NCBI GenBank assembly: GCA_001303665.1
Contig: LJUF01000220.1
Location: forward strand, 1 to 6,691
DNA length: 6,691 nt
From: Phycisphaerae bacterium SM23_33
GTDB lineage: Bacteria > Planctomycetota > Phycisphaerae > SM23-33
Direction: 5' to 3'
Position numbers and translations under genes: made by a program. The stretch's first letter is position 1, and every line of letters starts with the position of its first letter. Below, piece by piece: positions 1 through 6,626 of the stretch. Under the pieces are notes generated by a model. The model made no database searches. It saw only the letters and a list, made by a program, of their open reading frames with translations, and was not told the DNA's origin.

Positions 1-165
1 GATCCACAGCGGCATCGACCACACGTTGCCCAACGTCCCCCAGCCGATGGCCATCGCGTTGGCCCGCCCTTTCCTGTCATACGATCCCAGCAGCAGCCCG
101 CGGGCCGTCATCGCCTCCATCACCTCGGCAAAGTACTCCTGGTAGCCAATCTCTTTTCGTTCCAT
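1..165 (-). CDS. Flavin reductase family protein, N-terminal part (cut by window edge)
   Basis: Reading the minus strand from an ATG at 165 gives 55 codons with no stop before the window ends. The product begins MERKEIGYQEYFAEVME and continues through a GLLLGSYD segment to ANAMAIGWGTLGNVWSMPLW. This matches the N-terminal pattern of the flavin reductase-like (FMN-binding split-barrel) family: a helix, then a strand with a short G-x-Y-D turn, then N-x-M-x-I-G-W-G-T-x-G, which helps form the FMN site, then a W-x-x-P strand. Family members are usually about 170-200 residues, so roughly two thirds lie beyond the left edge. They bind FMN in the cytoplasm and reduce flavin or act as small flavoproteins; the substrate cannot be told here. 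The start is supported by GGGAGA about 6 nt upstream on the minus strand. The gene is divergent from the giant secreted-protein gene. The family call is from recognised motifs, not a search. Confidence 0.8.
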   Translation of the reverse strand, partial: MERKEIGYQEYFAEVMEAMTARGLLLGSYDRKGRANAMAIGWGTLGNVWSMPLWI

Positions 166-187
166 GTGGGTCTCCCGTGCTTGGATG

Positions 188-218
188 ATGTTATCCGCCA
201 GGCCGCCGGGAAATGCAA
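188..218 (-). promoter_or_regulatory. Weak candidate promoter for the flavin reductase gene
   Basis: On the minus strand TTGCAT (218-213) is followed after 17 bp by GATAAC (195-190), with TAACAT overlapping at 193-188. The matches to the sigma-70 consensus are only 3/6 and 4/6. It lies about 25-50 bp upstream of the ATG at 165, so the leader would be short. It stops just outside the left arm of the long inverted repeat. This is a guess from position and weak similarity. Confidence 0.2.
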
Positions 219-221
219 GAG

Positions 222-327
222 CCGCCGCGGCCGGCGCATTCGGGGACGACGGTCCAGGGTAAACACCTGAGAGAGGGCTCAGGTATCTACAGGTGGCAAT
301 TTGGGGGATTTGGAGAGCGGTTTTGAG
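222..327 (+). repeat. Left arm of a perfect 106-bp inverted repeat
   Basis: Every base of 222-327 is the reverse complement of 567-672 (coordinates pair as p and 894-p), with no mismatch in 106 bp. The match stops sharply at both ends. The outer end is GC-rich (CCGCCGCGG) and the inner end is TTTTGAG. Each arm holds its own small hairpin, here ACCTGAG (265-271) and CTCAGGT (278-284) around a 6-nt loop. I see no obvious target-site duplication in the bases just outside the arms. It could be a terminal inverted repeat of a non-autonomous element, or one of two copies of a dispersed intergenic repeat that lie head to head. I do not recognise the sequence. Confidence 0.93.
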
Positions 328-566
328 TATCCGCTGAACCCCTTTTGACGGGATTTGAACGCCTTCTGGAACAGCCCCCTCACGCCCCCGGCCGGAGGTC
401 GTCCGCGCAACACGTTGTAAACACAAGGCTTGTCGCAGGCAGCCGGCTCCGCCCGCCCGACGGCCACCCCCCCGCCTCCGAGCCAAAAAGTCGTTCACTG
501 GCCTCTTTTTGGGGCCTATTTTGCCCTCCAGCCAAGGGCCCCAAGGACTTGCGCCGCCTCACCTGC
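328..566. other. Spacer between the inverted-repeat arms; no convincing gene
   Basis: This 239-bp stretch separates the two 106-bp arms. It is rich in C/G runs and contains an 8-bp inverted repeat, CCAAAAAG (483-490) and CTTTTTGG (505-512), with a 14-nt loop. Open frames cross it on both strands (for example 345-788 plus and 568-1026 minus), but their products are proline/arginine/serine-rich, match no family I know, and run through the repeat arms, so I do not call them genes. No transposase is present. If 222-672 is one mobile unit (451 bp), it would have to be moved by a protein encoded elsewhere. Confidence 0.6.
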
Positions 567-672
567 CTCAAAACCGCTCTCCAAATCCCCCAAATTGCCA
601 CCTGTAGATACCTGAGCCCTCTCTCAGGTGTTTACCCTGGACCGTCGTCCCCGAATGCGCCGGCCGCGGCGG
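567..672 (-). repeat. Right arm of the perfect 106-bp inverted repeat
   Basis: Exact reverse complement of 222-327. Its own internal hairpin is ACCTGAG (610-616) and CTCAGGT (623-629). The arm ends about 100 bp upstream of the promoter proposed for the giant secreted-protein gene. If transcribed or single-stranded, the two arms could pair into a 106-bp stem with a 239-nt loop. Perfect identity suggests a recent duplication, gene conversion between arms, or selection for pairing; the sequence alone cannot decide among these. Confidence 0.93.
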
Positions 673-773
673 GCGAGCGCGGCAGCCCCCGGCGAAGCAA
701 CGGAAGTAGCGTGGCATCCCGAAACAATCCTTCCGGTTGCGAAAAAAGCCGCCCAACTCAGCTCTGCAACCTG

Positions 774-801
774 TTGACGCAATCCTGATCCGTGATACTA
801 T
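774..801 (+). promoter_or_regulatory. Sigma-70-like promoter with extended -10, for the giant secreted-protein gene
   Basis: TTGACG (774-779) matches the -35 consensus at 5 of 6 bases. After 16 bp comes TACTAT (796-801), a 4/6 match to TATAAT that includes its key A2 and T6 positions, and it is preceded by TG one base upstream (793-794), the extended -10 arrangement. Transcription would start near 808, giving a leader of about 205 nt before the ATG at 1014. This is the best promoter-like sequence in the intergenic region and is correctly oriented for the large gene. It lies outside the inverted repeat. Planctomycete promoters are not well characterised, so the call rests on the general bacterial consensus. 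Confidence 0.6.
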
Positions 802-807
802 AGTCCA

Positions 808-998
808 GTACTTGTGAGGGGCCTCATTTCCGGGCCAAGGCTTTTCGGAGGTTAGTTCCGTCCCGCAGGGACAGGTCCCCGGGGGACAAGCTCCAGCGCT
901 CAGCGGTGTTGGTGTGCGCCGACGGAGCGGACAGTTGGCCTGTTCGTCCGGCAGGCACTGAGGCTTGACCGCGGCCGCGGGTGGCCGCCGGGAACACG
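808..998 (+). promoter_or_regulatory. Long structured 5' leader with two adjacent hairpins
   Basis: Between the proposed start of transcription and the ribosome-binding site there are about 190 nt without a credible gene. Two hairpins stand side by side with the same stem bases: GTCCC (860-864) with GGGAC (868-872) around GCA, and GTCCC (875-879) with GGGAC (883-887) around CGG. Because the stems are the same, the first left half could also pair with the second right half, giving two exclusive folds. I do not recognise a riboswitch class or a leader peptide here. It may simply be a decayed palindromic repeat. Confidence 0.4.
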
Positions 999-1005
999 AA
1001 GGGGA
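999..1005 (+). promoter_or_regulatory. Ribosome-binding site that decides the start of the giant gene
   Basis: AAGGGGA ends 8 nt before the ATG at 1014, a usual Shine-Dalgarno distance. The longer frame from a GTG at 981 would add 11 residues (MAAGNTKGTTA) ahead of the signal peptide and would place this purine tract inside the coding region. The ATG at 1014 puts K-R-T-R directly at the N-terminus, as expected for a signal peptide. Confidence 0.65.
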
Positions 1006-1013
1006 CAACGGCA

Positions 1014-4000
1014 ATGAAACGGACACGCGTCATTGGCCCGGGCAGGCAGGCCGCCCTGATCTTAGTGTTGTTGGCTGTGTCGGCTCATCCGCTTCTTGGG
1101 CAGACCTGGTGGCAGCACGACCCGGCCGAGCCCGGCGACTGGTTCGATCCGGCCAACTGGTCGGCCGGCCTGCCGAGCGCCGCCAACGACGGCTACATTG
1201 ACAACGGTGGCACGGCGGTGATCGCAGCGGACGTGGCCGACCCGTTTCGCTGTTACGTCGGCGACACCGGCGATGGCGCGGTCATCCACTCCAGCGGGAC
1301 GGTGTCCTCCGGCTACTTTTTCCTCGCCCGCAGCGAAGGAAGCGCCGGCACGTACGAACTTAGCGGGGACGCCACGCTCAACGCCGGCCCGAGTCTTACT
1401 GGCCTGGGTGTCGCCGAGTTCGTCCAGGCCGGTGGCACGACCACTACGGGGGGCCTCACCGTCGGCTGCCATGACATAGGCCAGGCTCATTACTTGCTCC
1501 AGTCCGGCTCCCTGCAGGTGTCCCAGGAGCTAACCGTCTGTACCAACGGGCTCTTCGAGCAGACTGGGGGCACGAGCCACGCCGCCTACACCTCCGTGGG
1601 CTATGGCCAGTCTGGCGGTGGAACCTTTCGCCTGACCGGCGGCACCCACGATGTATGTGGCCGCGTCTGCGTCAACAGCGAGCCGGGCATGCCCAACGAA
1701 CCCCGCTTCGAACTGGGCGGCACCGGCCGCCTGGAAACGCCGCAGCTTTGGATTGGCAACTACGGCCGGGGCCGGTTCGTCCAGACCGGCGGAGAGTGCC
1801 TCGTCCAGTCCGACCTGGAGATCGGGGCCGGCCAGTACAACTCCTTTTACGAACTGCACGGCGGGTCGCTGTCCGCCGGGATCATCTACGTGGGCGACGA
1901 TTGGTATGACCAGCCAATGGGCACGTTCGTCCAGAGCGGCGGAAGCCTCACGGCCGGCAAGCTCATGGTCAACCTGGCAAGCCGCTTTGAGTTCACGGGA
2001 GGGCAGATGGCCTTCAACGGCGGCTTGCTGAACGAGGGCACCTTCGACTTCGTCGCCGTGGGCGGGCCGCTGGAGCTGGCCGGCGGGTCCATGCTGGACT
2101 TGAGCAAGGGCACCATCGCCAACCCCGCCAACGGGCGGATCAACGCCGCCGCCAACACGCTGGTGATGTTTCCGGCCGGGTTCGATCCGGGCGCCGAGCT
2201 GGCAAGCTATACCTCTGCCGGCGTGACGCACGTTGCGGGCACGACCATGACCGTTCCCGCCGACCAGCATCTCGTTGCCTTCGGGGCCATTGACGGGCAT
2301 GTCCGCTGCGAGGGCTCGCTTCGCGTGGCCGATTCGCTCGACCGCCTCGACATCACCGACGGCCTGGAAGTGGCGGCGGGCGCCTCGGTCGATTTTGGCA
2401 GCGGCAGGCTGACAGTCGAGGACGCCGTCTCCGGCGTCAGCGGCGGGGAAATGAGAGGCGGGTACGCGACCGTCGGCCAGCAAGGAAGCGGAACCTTCAT
2501 CCAGAACGGCGGGTCTGTGTGGCTGGAACATGAGATGATCCTCGCCGACCAGCCCGGCTCGGATGGGAGCTATCTCCTTTCTGGCGGCGAGGCCTCGGCG
2601 TTCCAGGGCGAAATCGGCAAAGCCGGCACCGGCCGGGTGGTTCACACCAGCGGCAGGCTGACTTTGCGGAACAGCGACTCCTCCGGGGGGGAGTTTGGCC
2701 TGATGCTGGGGCGCGGCGAATACGCCAAGGGTATCTATGAGTTAAGCGGGGACGCTGAACTGGAGACCCATTCACCAGTCGTGGTCGGGGGCTGGTGGGG
2801 CGGAGACGGGCGCTTCACGCAGACGGGCGGGACCGTTCTGACGACCGCCTGGGTCACGGTGGGCGGCTACGCCGGACAGGGGATCTACGAGCTCCACGAC
2901 GGGCGCTTTGAGGGCGCCGGCGTGGTGATCGGCGGCCTGGAGCAGAGCTGTGATGGCCAATTCATCCAGGACGGCGGCGACTGCGTTGTGTCCGGCTGGA
3001 TGGCGGTGCGCTGGGGCGGCAGGTATGTCCTTTCCGGCACGGGAATGCTGCAGGCCTCGTTCGCGAGCATCGGCCAGAGCGGCCAGGGCCTGTTCACCCA
3101 GCAGGGCGGCGCATGCACCCTCGGCACGCTTGAGATCGCCGGCCACTGGGTCGATGACGACGGTACCTACGAGCTCGCGGCCGGGACATTGCAGGCGGGG
3201 GAGATCCTTCTCAGTGACACCTACTACGACGGCCGGGAGTTGGGGCACGCCTTGCTGCGGCAGACGGGCGGTGAGGCCCGGATGGGCCTTCTGGCCATCG
3301 CTCCGCAGGGGCGGTACGAGTATTCCGGCGGGACGCTGGAGATTTCAGAGGGCATCGACCTGAATGGTGAATTCGACCTGCTCGACAGCGACCGCCTCAT
3401 CAAAGCCGCCGACGGCGCCGTCGTGGACATGCAGAGGGGAAGCTTCCTACGGGCGCAGAACGCCGGGCTCGTGGTGGGACAGAAATCGCTGACCCTCACC
3501 TCGCCAGGGGCAGACCCCAACACCATCTTCGGCAGCTTCAGCAGCGCCGGGATTGTCCACCAGGCCGGCAGCGGCGATCTGATCCTCCCCGCCGACTACG
3601 ATCTGAAGATGTGGGGCGATTTCGGTGACCACGTGCTCTGCGAGGGCTCCCTGTCGGCGCGACAGGAGGGCGAGCTGAATCTAATCGGAGGGCTGGAGGT
3701 CCGGCCCGGAGGGACCGTAGATCTCAAGCAAGGGGATCTGATGGTTGACAACGACAGGTCCGGCATCACCGAGGGGCAACTAACCGCATTCTACGAGCAC
3801 ATTGGGTACGCGGGCGCGGGCCGCTTCGTCCAGAATGGGGGCAGCAACACTGTGCAATCGGACCTCCTCGTGGGCGCCGAACTCGGGTCCGACGGGACAT
3901 ACGAACTGCACGGCCCGGGGCAGCTTAACACGTATCGGCTGTATATAGGCACGGAAGGCGTCGGGCGCGTAGTCCAGACCGACGGCAGTTGCAGCGTTGG

Positions 4001-5702
4001 CTACTGCGTCTGCCTGGGCGACGAGTCCGGGCGCGGGACCTATGAACTGCAAGGCGGGCAAGTCTCGGCCGAGCGGATTCTCGTGGGCGGCTCCGGCGGC
4101 GGGCACTGGCTACAGACCGGTGGCACGGCGGAATCCGAGTCTCTGTTTGTCCTCGGCTCCGGGCAGTCTTCGTCCCTGGAATTGAGCGGCGGATCCCTTA
4201 CGGCCAAGTACATTGGTATTACGGGAGAGGGTACGGCCGCGGCGTTCAGGCACACCGGGGGCACCGTCATCACCACAGACCCGGACTATGGGATAAATCT
4301 GGGGGACGCAAGCGGCCAATACGGTGCCTACGAACTGAGCCAGACCGGGCAGATCTTAGCGCAGAACATCTTCGTAGGCCACCACGGCCAGGGCGCCTTC
4401 ACGCAGACCGGCGGAAGCAATATTGTAAATGACAAGCTCGTAATCGGCTACTGGACCCATGCGCAGGGGACCTACGAGCTCAGCGGCGGGAATCTCCAGG
4501 CCCGCACGGGCTATGTCGGTTACCGGGGGCAGGGGCGGGTCATCCATACCGGCGGCAGCCTTCATGTGACTGACCTGCACCTGGGATTCAGTTCGGGGGC
4601 GGACGGGACGTACAGCATCTCCGGCGGCAGTCTCGCCGCCGCGAATCTGAACGTCGGCGGCGACGGGGCCGGGACGTTCGAGCTAGCCGACGCGGCGGCG
4701 GAGATCAGGGTCTCTCGAGGCCTGCATTTTGGTCCGCGCAGCAGCTTCTCAGCGGTACCGGGCGCCGTTATCCGCATGGTCGGTGCGGCCTTCGAGAACG
4801 AGAGCACCGATCCGGCCGCGCTGGTCGGGCTCAACAACCTGCACCTCATCTTTGAGGGCGGGGGGTATTCTCGGCCGTTGGAAGTAGGCGGCAGGGACTT
4901 GGGGATGACGCTGGAGGGTCTGAAGGGCAACTTCGCGCTATCAGGGTTGACCGTCGGGGGAGCCCTGCCCGGGCGGGTCATGCTCGTTGACCAGACCGAC
5001 AACCAGCCCGGGCTGGAAGCCCTTTACGTGACGAATCTGACGGTCAACGCTGGTTCCTACCTGGACCTCAATGGGCAGAAACTCTACTACCGCCGCGGCG
5101 CCATCGACCCAGCCGCCACGATCATCGGCGGGGATCCGATCGCCTTGATCAGGCTGTTCGCCTTGCGGGGGTACGAGCTGCCGGCGACGTTTACCCCCAC
5201 CGGCGGCAACTATGGAATCGGCGGCCTGGCCATGTATGGGAACATGGAGGTCGAGGCCGACTGGGAGACCGGCCCGGAAACATACCAGGGGTGCTGGGCC
5301 CTGCTGGCTGCGTCGCTATGTGAAGACCACTCCTCCGCCGGGCTGGCATGGGGGGTGTTCCAGGACGGGGTATTCATACTTCAAGACGCGGAGGGGCAGG
5401 CCCTTGTCTCCGGCAATGTGAGGGACCTAGAATTGCGCGAACCGATCGACGGTGGCGGGCTACTCACCGGCAGCGGACTGCTGGAAGTAACAGAGGGCAG
5501 CCTCCGGGACTGGTTCCCCCCGTTGGAAGGGAATGTTGCCGAGATCAGCTTTCATCTGGACCCGGCCGACATCGACGGCTTCTCCCAGGCATTCAGCGCC
5601 ATTTCCGATATCGCCCTCAAGCCAATCCCCGAGCCCGCCGCACTGGTATTCTTCGCCGCAGGCGGCGTCTTGCTGCTGAGGCGAAAGTCGGGGCGAAGCT
5701 GA
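1014..5702 (+). CDS. Giant secreted beta-solenoid repeat protein with PEP-CTERM sorting tail
   Basis: The product has 1562 residues. A signal peptide covers residues 1-29 (KRTR, then the hydrophobic AALILVLLAVSA, with likely cleavage near LLG-Q). Residues 43-49 (WFDPANW) begin an N-terminal segment typical of large planctomycete exported proteins. Next come about 17-18 repeats of 44-54 residues, each with the pattern G-x-G-x-F-x-Q-T-G-G, then L-x-V-G, then G-T-Y-E-L-S-G-G-x-L. The Q/H of the T-G-G turn falls at residues 92, 138, 183, 257, 307; 497, 544, 603, 652, 696, 750; and 940, 988, 1034, 1080, 1131, 1178. These resemble the T5SS/PEP-CTERM-associated repeats and should fold as a right-handed beta-solenoid. 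Two related spacer domains (about 344-496 and 787-939) divide the blocks. A C-terminal domain (about 1230-1530, including NLTVNAGSYLDLNG at 1341) leads to P-E-P (1539-1541), a hydrophobic helix and RRK, the PEP-CTERM signal cut and sorted by exosortases. No catalytic motif was seen. A structural or adhesive surface role is an inference. Confidence 0.93.
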   Translation: MKRTRVIGPGRQAALILVLLAVSAHPLLGQTWWQHDPAEPGDWFDPANWSAGLPSAANDGYIDNGGTAVIAADVADPFRCYVGDTGDGAVIHSSGTVSSGYFFLARSEGSAGTYELSGDATLNAGPSLTGLGVAEFVQAGGTTTTGGLTVGCHDIGQAHYLLQSGSLQVSQELTVCTNGLFEQTGGTSHAAYTSVGYGQSGGGTFRLTGGTHDVCGRVCVNSEPGMPNEPRFELGGTGRLETPQLWIGNYGRGRFVQTGGECLVQSDLEIGAGQYNSFYELHGGSLSAGIIYVGDDWYDQPMGTFVQSGGSLTAGKLMVNLASRFEFTGGQMAFNGGLLNEGTFDFVAVGGPLELAGGSMLDLSKGTIANPANGRINAAANTLVMFPAGFDPGAELASYTSAGVTHVAGTTMTVPADQHLVAFGAIDGHVRCEGSLRVADSLDRLDITDGLEVAAGASVDFGSGRLTVEDAVSGVSGGEMRGGYATVGQQGSGTFIQNGGSVWLEHEMILADQPGSDGSYLLSGGEASAFQGEIGKAGTGRVVHTSGRLTLRNSDSSGGEFGLMLGRGEYAKGIYELSGDAELETHSPVVVGGWWGGDGRFTQTGGTVLTTAWVTVGGYAGQGIYELHDGRFEGAGVVIGGLEQSCDGQFIQDGGDCVVSGWMAVRWGGRYVLSGTGMLQASFASIGQSGQGLFTQQGGACTLGTLEIAGHWVDDDGTYELAAGTLQAGEILLSDTYYDGRELGHALLRQTGGEARMGLLAIAPQGRYEYSGGTLEISEGIDLNGEFDLLDSDRLIKAADGAVVDMQRGSFLRAQNAGLVVGQKSLTLTSPGADPNTIFGSFSSAGIVHQAGSGDLILPADYDLKMWGDFGDHVLCEGSLSARQEGELNLIGGLEVRPGGTVDLKQGDLMVDNDRSGITEGQLTAFYEHIGYAGAGRFVQNGGSNTVQSDLLVGAELGSDGTYELHGPGQLNTYRLYIGTEGVGRVVQTDGSCSVGYCVCLGDESGRGTYELQGGQVSAERILVGGSGGGHWLQTGGTAESESLFVLGSGQSSSLELSGGSLTAKYIGITGEGTAAAFRHTGGTVITTDPDYGINLGDASGQYGAYELSQTGQILAQNIFVGHHGQGAFTQTGGSNIVNDKLVIGYWTHAQGTYELSGGNLQARTGYVGYRGQGRVIHTGGSLHVTDLHLGFSSGADGTYSISGGSLAAANLNVGGDGAGTFELADAAAEIRVSRGLHFGPRSSFSAVPGAVIRMVGAAFENESTDPAALVGLNNLHLIFEGGGYSRPLEVGGRDLGMTLEGLKGNFALSGLTVGGALPGRVMLVDQTDNQPGLEALYVTNLTVNAGSYLDLNGQKLYYRRGAIDPAATIIGGDPIALIRLFALRGYELPATFTPTGGNYGIGGLAMYGNMEVEADWETGPETYQGCWALLAASLCEDHSSAGLAWGVFQDGVFILQDAEGQALVSGNVRDLELREPIDGGGLLTGSGLLEVTEGSLRDWFPPLEGNVAEISFHLDPADIDGFSQAFSAISDIALKPIPEPAALVFFAAGGVLLLRRKSGRS
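2043..2513 (+). other. Inter-block spacer domain, copy 1 (within the giant gene)
   Basis: Encodes residues 344-500, from FDF to QNGG. It follows a shortened repeat (RFEFTGGQMAF) and interrupts the solenoid repeats. It aligns along its whole length with residues 787-943. Shared landmarks are the S-A-G-V/I-x-H-x-A-G segment, V/L-P-A-D, G-D/x-H-V-x-C-E-G-S-L, G-L-E-V and the closing F-I/V-Q-N-G-G-S. It probably forms a wider coil or a capping element between repeat blocks. I know no name for this domain. Confidence 0.7.
3372..3842 (+). other. Inter-block spacer domain, copy 2 (within the giant gene)
   Basis: Encodes residues 787-943, from FDL to QNGG, the same length as copy 1. It too follows a shortened repeat (RYEYSGGTLEI) and restarts the repeats with VQNGGS. 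The cysteine of C-E-G-S-L is residue 876 here and 432 in copy 1. Together with the repeats between them, the copies define a super-repeat of about 443 residues (about 1330 bp). The protein copies have diverged clearly, so the duplication is not recent. Confidence 0.7.
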
Positions 5703-5793
5703 GACCGCGATGAGCCGGCACCGCTGCTGGCGGGGTGCGTTACAGCAGACCCGAAGGGGACGTTCTCATTCTACAGAGGATCTTCCTCTGCAA
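5703..5793 (+). other. Short intergenic region with a perfect 7-bp hairpin
   Basis: No gene is seen between the stop of the giant gene and the RAYT-associated repeats. CAGAGGA (5774-5780) pairs with TCCTCTG (5784-5790) around a 3-nt loop. A weaker CTGCTG (5724-5729) and CAGCAG (5743-5748) pair lies upstream. Neither is followed by a T-run, so neither is a standard intrinsic terminator. The 7-bp hairpin lies directly against the first repeat of the next element and may mark its boundary or limit readthrough. Confidence 0.4.
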
Positions 5794-5880
5794 GGAGGAG
5801 AAATGGGACAGGGGAGGAGAAATGGGACAGGCTACTTTTCTGTTGAGGAGGAGAAATGGGACAGGCTACTTTTCTGTTGA
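5794..5880 (-). repeat. Left RAYT flank: tandem 34-bp repeat, two full copies and one partial
   Basis: Two identical 34-bp units lie head to tail at 5813-5846 and 5847-5880. A third copy at 5794-5812 holds only the first 19 bases (GGAGGAGAAATGGGACAGG). On the minus strand each full unit carries GTAG (5835-5832 and 5869-5866) followed by CCTGTCCCATTTCT. On the plus strand each unit begins with GGAGGAG closely followed by ATG, so it also looks like a ribosome-binding site and start codon. There are too few copies, and no spacers, for a CRISPR array. Confidence 0.92.
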
Positions 5881-5912
5881 CATAAGGCAGGTGCATGTGG
5901 TATGAGGGGACC

Positions 5913-6626
5913 ATGCCCAGAACGGCCAGGGCGGCGACGGGGGGTATTTGTTGCCACGTGCTCAACCGCGGCAACGCACGGGCAGAGGTCTTCCATGACC
6001 AGGAAGACTACGCGGCCTTCATGGACCTGATGGGCCGGGCCTGCGGTCGCGTGGCCATGCGGGTGCTGGGCTGGTGCCTGATGCCGAACCATTTCCACCT
6101 GGTGCTCTGGCCCCGGGCCGACGGCGACCTGGGCCGATGGATGCAATGGTTGATGACCTCGCACGTTCGGCGGTATCATGGTCGCTACGGCAGCAGCGGC
6201 CACGTGTGGCAAGGGCGGTTCAAGTCGTTTCCGATTCAGCGGCGCCGGCCGCCGGCGAGGGCCCGGGCGGCCGGCCTGCTGGAAGCAGCCAACCCGCTGT
6301 GGCTGGTGCTTCGATACGTCGAGCGGAATGCCCTGCGGGCCAGGCTGGTGCGGCAGGCGGAGAAGTGGGCGTGGTCCTCGTTGCGCTGGTGGCTGCGGCC
6401 GGCGGACCCCCGGCCGGTACGCATCTGGCCGGCCGGCCGTCCGAAGAACTGGGCAGCCCTGGTCAACCGGCCGCTGAGCGAAGCGGAAGTGGCGGCGCTG
6501 CGGCGGAGCGTGAATCGTGGGACACCGTTGGGACAGGCCCTGTGGGTCCGGCGCGTGGCGGCCAAGCTGGGGCTGCAGCACAGCCTCCGCCCTCGCGGCC
6601 GACCGCCAAAGCGACCCGAAAAGTAG
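5913..6626 (+). CDS. REP-associated tyrosine transposase (RAYT, Y1/HUH family)
   Basis: The product has 237 residues and begins MPRTARAATGG, then HVLNRGNAR (15-23), typical of RAYT and IS200-like proteins. The HUH metal-binding motif is H60-F61-H62 in MPNHFHLVL. VRRYHGRYG (85-93) and HVWQGRFKSFPI (97-108) follow. Y135 in LRYVERNALRARLV is the likely nucleophile by comparison with the Y-x-x-x-N-P region of E. coli TnpA-REP. The C-terminus, with WVRRVAAKLGL and RPRGRPPK, is a usual DNA-binding tail. These enzymes nick single-stranded REP DNA. The segment between FPIQ and LVLRYVERN is 21 residues and arginine/alanine-rich, longer than I expect. An in-frame ATG at 5895 would add six residues and has a better-spaced AAGG; I prefer 5913 because family members usually start M-P-R-x-A-R, although GAGGGGA there is only 2 nt away. 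The TAG stop forms part of the right-hand GTAG repeat. Confidence 0.92.
   Translation: MPRTARAATGGICCHVLNRGNARAEVFHDQEDYAAFMDLMGRACGRVAMRVLGWCLMPNHFHLVLWPRADGDLGRWMQWLMTSHVRRYHGRYGSSGHVWQGRFKSFPIQRRRPPARARAAGLLEAANPLWLVLRYVERNALRARLVRQAEKWAWSSLRWWLRPADPRPVRIWPAGRPKNWAALVNRPLSEAEVAALRRSVNRGTPLGQALWVRRVAAKLGLQHSLRPRGRPPKRPEK

Noticed and set aside
279..615. Two small convergent-looking frames (279-467 minus, 430-615 plus) sharing the ending SKPLSKSPKLPPVDT
   Set aside because: The shared ending is only the translation of the two inverted-repeat arms. The remaining residues differ and match nothing known.
345..788. 147-codon open frame on the plus strand across the inverted repeat
   Set aside because: Low-complexity P/R/S-rich product without a recognised family. 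It runs through the spacer and right repeat arm, overlaps an equally open antisense frame and has no clear ribosome-binding site.
981..1013. Longer start (GTG at 981) for the giant gene
   Set aside because: It would put an uncharged 11-residue stretch ahead of the signal peptide. The ATG at 1014 has a well-spaced AAGGGGA and a normal K-R-T-R start.
568..1026. 152-codon open frame on the minus strand across the promoter and right repeat arm
   Set aside because: It covers the promoter, leader and start of the giant gene, and its product (rich in P, R, C and G) looks like a GC-rich shadow frame. It ends inside the repeat arm.
1530..2645. 371-codon open frame antisense to the giant gene
   Set aside because: High GC and repetitive codons in the real gene keep this frame open. 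The product is A/G/R/P/H-rich, has no recognised domain and lies wholly within a well-supported gene.
5794..5880. Possible small CRISPR array
   Set aside because: The 34-bp units are directly adjacent with no variable spacers between them, and they relate to the inverse repeat on the other side of the RAYT gene.
5832..6581. 249-codon open frame antisense to the RAYT gene
   Set aside because: The plus-strand frame carries clear RAYT motifs (HVLNRGN, HFH, RYVERN). The antisense product is a P/R/H-rich shadow.
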